14,446 bases of DNA from Beijerinckiaceae bacterium (GTDB lineage: Bacteria; Pseudomonadota; Alphaproteobacteria; Rhizobiales; Beijerinckiaceae). The position numbers were made by a program, and so were the translations under genes. Below are positions 13,848-14,446 of this stretch, piece after piece (the stretch's first letter is position 1; each line of letters starts with the position of its first letter). The stretch covers positions 1-14,446 of the forward strand of contig CANGOK010000049.1 of the NCBI GenBank assembly GCA_947455285.1, in the 5' to 3' direction. The notes beneath the pieces were generated by a model. That model worked only from the letters and a program-made list of their open reading frames with translations, was not told the DNA's origin and did no database searches.

Positions 13848-14446
13848 TCAGCTCAGACCGATCATCGCTTCTTGTTCTGCCCAAGCATGGGGTAGCCCCA
13901 TGGACAGGCGCGATACCGTCAGGCCGCTCGGCGCTACGCCGTCGACGATCGCCTGAACGATTTTGGGTGAAAGGTACGCCAGAGAAGCGAGCCGTTTCAC
14001 ATAGCGTTCGGCGATATTTTCCGATGTCGCGATTTCATCAAAGGACGTCGTCTTGCCGTCGAGAATTGAGCTCATCCACGTCTGCGCTCGGTGGATCGCC
14101 TTTAGAAGAGCGTCCCTATTTTCTGCATCGATGAATTTTGGCTCGTTTGCAGAGCTTATGATCCCCTTCCGTCTGGGGCCATTTGGGGTAAAGGGGATGA
14201 TCAGACGAATTGGCTGGTGTGGGTCGTCGGATCCCAGGAATATTTCCAATTGGTGTCGATGAACGACGATCCGCTGGACATATTTTTGAATTAGCTCGTG
14301 CTCAGAGCTCTCTGGACTTGTCGGCAATTGATCGCGGACAGCATTGACGATCAGGTCCTCTACGTCTGGCGCAGACACCCGGGAAGTTGATCCGGCGGCG
14401 CCTTTGCGCCCCTGCAGCAAGGCATGGGAGACATAGTAGCGGTAAC
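13848..14446 (-). CDS. Serine recombinase family protein, C-terminal part (5' end outside window)
   Basis: The reading frame is open to the right edge, so at least 199 residues of a larger protein are visible. It begins YRYYVSHALLQGRKGAAGS, which is the segment following the zinc ribbon of large serine recombinases (resolvase/invertase superfamily). Next come VSAPDVEDLIVNAV and a coiled region (QKYVQRIVVHRHQLEIFL). The C-terminal helix-turn-helix-like block, IAERYVKRLASLAYLSPKIV followed by QAIVDGVAPSGL, then LPHAWAEQE, is typical of Rhizobiales recombinases. The catalytic serine domain would lie beyond 14446. A TTG at 14418-14420 is only an internal codon. The G+C content is about 50-53%, lower than in neighbouring genes, consistent with horizontal acquisition. 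Its 3' end points at tRNA-Gln, suggesting the border of an integrated element. Confidence 0.85.
   Translation of the reverse strand, partial: YRYYVSHALLQGRKGAAGSTSRVSAPDVEDLIVNAVRDQLPTSPESSEHELIQKYVQRIVVHRHQLEIFLGSDDPHQPIRLIIPFTPNGPRRKGIISSANEPKFIDAENRDALLKAIHRAQTWMSSILDGKTTSFDEIATSENIAERYVKRLASLAYLSPKIVQAIVDGVAPSGLTVSRLSMGLPHAWAEQEAMIGLS

Noticed and set aside
1..14446. CRISPR array, toxin-antitoxin pair or phage defence genes
   Set aside because: No regularly spaced repeats and no recognisable defence proteins were seen; the only mobile-element gene is the partial recombinase at the right edge.

Overview
The window reads as chromosome from an alphaproteobacterium, most likely a member of the Hyphomicrobiales (Rhizobiales). 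Pointers are the moderately high G+C, a DUF3597 protein, a Rhizobiales-style serine recombinase C-terminus, and a GC-rich palindromic intergenic repeat of a style common in that group. The genus cannot be fixed from the sequence alone.

Layout, left to right. (1) 1-523: the last codons of a ring-hydroxylating dioxygenase large subunit, followed by its small subunit, which most resembles terephthalate dioxygenase TphA3. (2) 532-675: a multi-hairpin repeat lying between convergent genes. (3) 704-1738 (-): a NitT/TauT-type periplasmic binding protein without its permease or ATPase in view. (4) 1798-3699 (-): a QuiC-type fusion of 3-dehydroshikimate dehydratase and an HPPD-like VOC domain. (5) 3859-5128 (+): a DUF3597 protein, then a shikimate dehydrogenase family enzyme. 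(6) 5132-9906 (-): a compact operon prkA-yeaH-spoVR, the conserved stress/starvation trio. (7) 10185-11870 (+): a SulP-family anion transporter. (8) 11918-13170 (-): ligB and ligA, the two subunits of protocatechuate 4,5-dioxygenase, with a strong UUCG-loop terminator and a possible LysR-type operator upstream. (9) 13421-13494: tRNA-Gln(CUG). (10) 13848-14446 (-): the C-terminal part of a serine recombinase that runs off the right edge, probably the edge of an integrated element.

The metabolic theme is protocatechuate. The shikimate dehydrogenase homologue could oxidise shikimate or quinate to 3-dehydro compounds, and the QuiC-like enzyme dehydrates 3-dehydroshikimate to protocatechuate. The dioxygenase at the left edge may deliver an aromatic acid toward the same intermediate. 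LigAB opens the ring by 4,5 (meta) cleavage. The later steps (ligC, ligI, ligJ, ligK), a 3-dehydroquinate dehydratase and a dedicated regulator are not in the window. The prkA-yeaH-spoVR operon and the SulP gene interrupt the catabolic genes and have no evident biochemical link to them.

No clearly new system is visible. The best leads are the altered metal ligand in the VOC half of the QuiC-like enzyme, the T-N11-A palindrome upstream of ligA, the tRNA/recombinase junction and the modular palindromic repeat.
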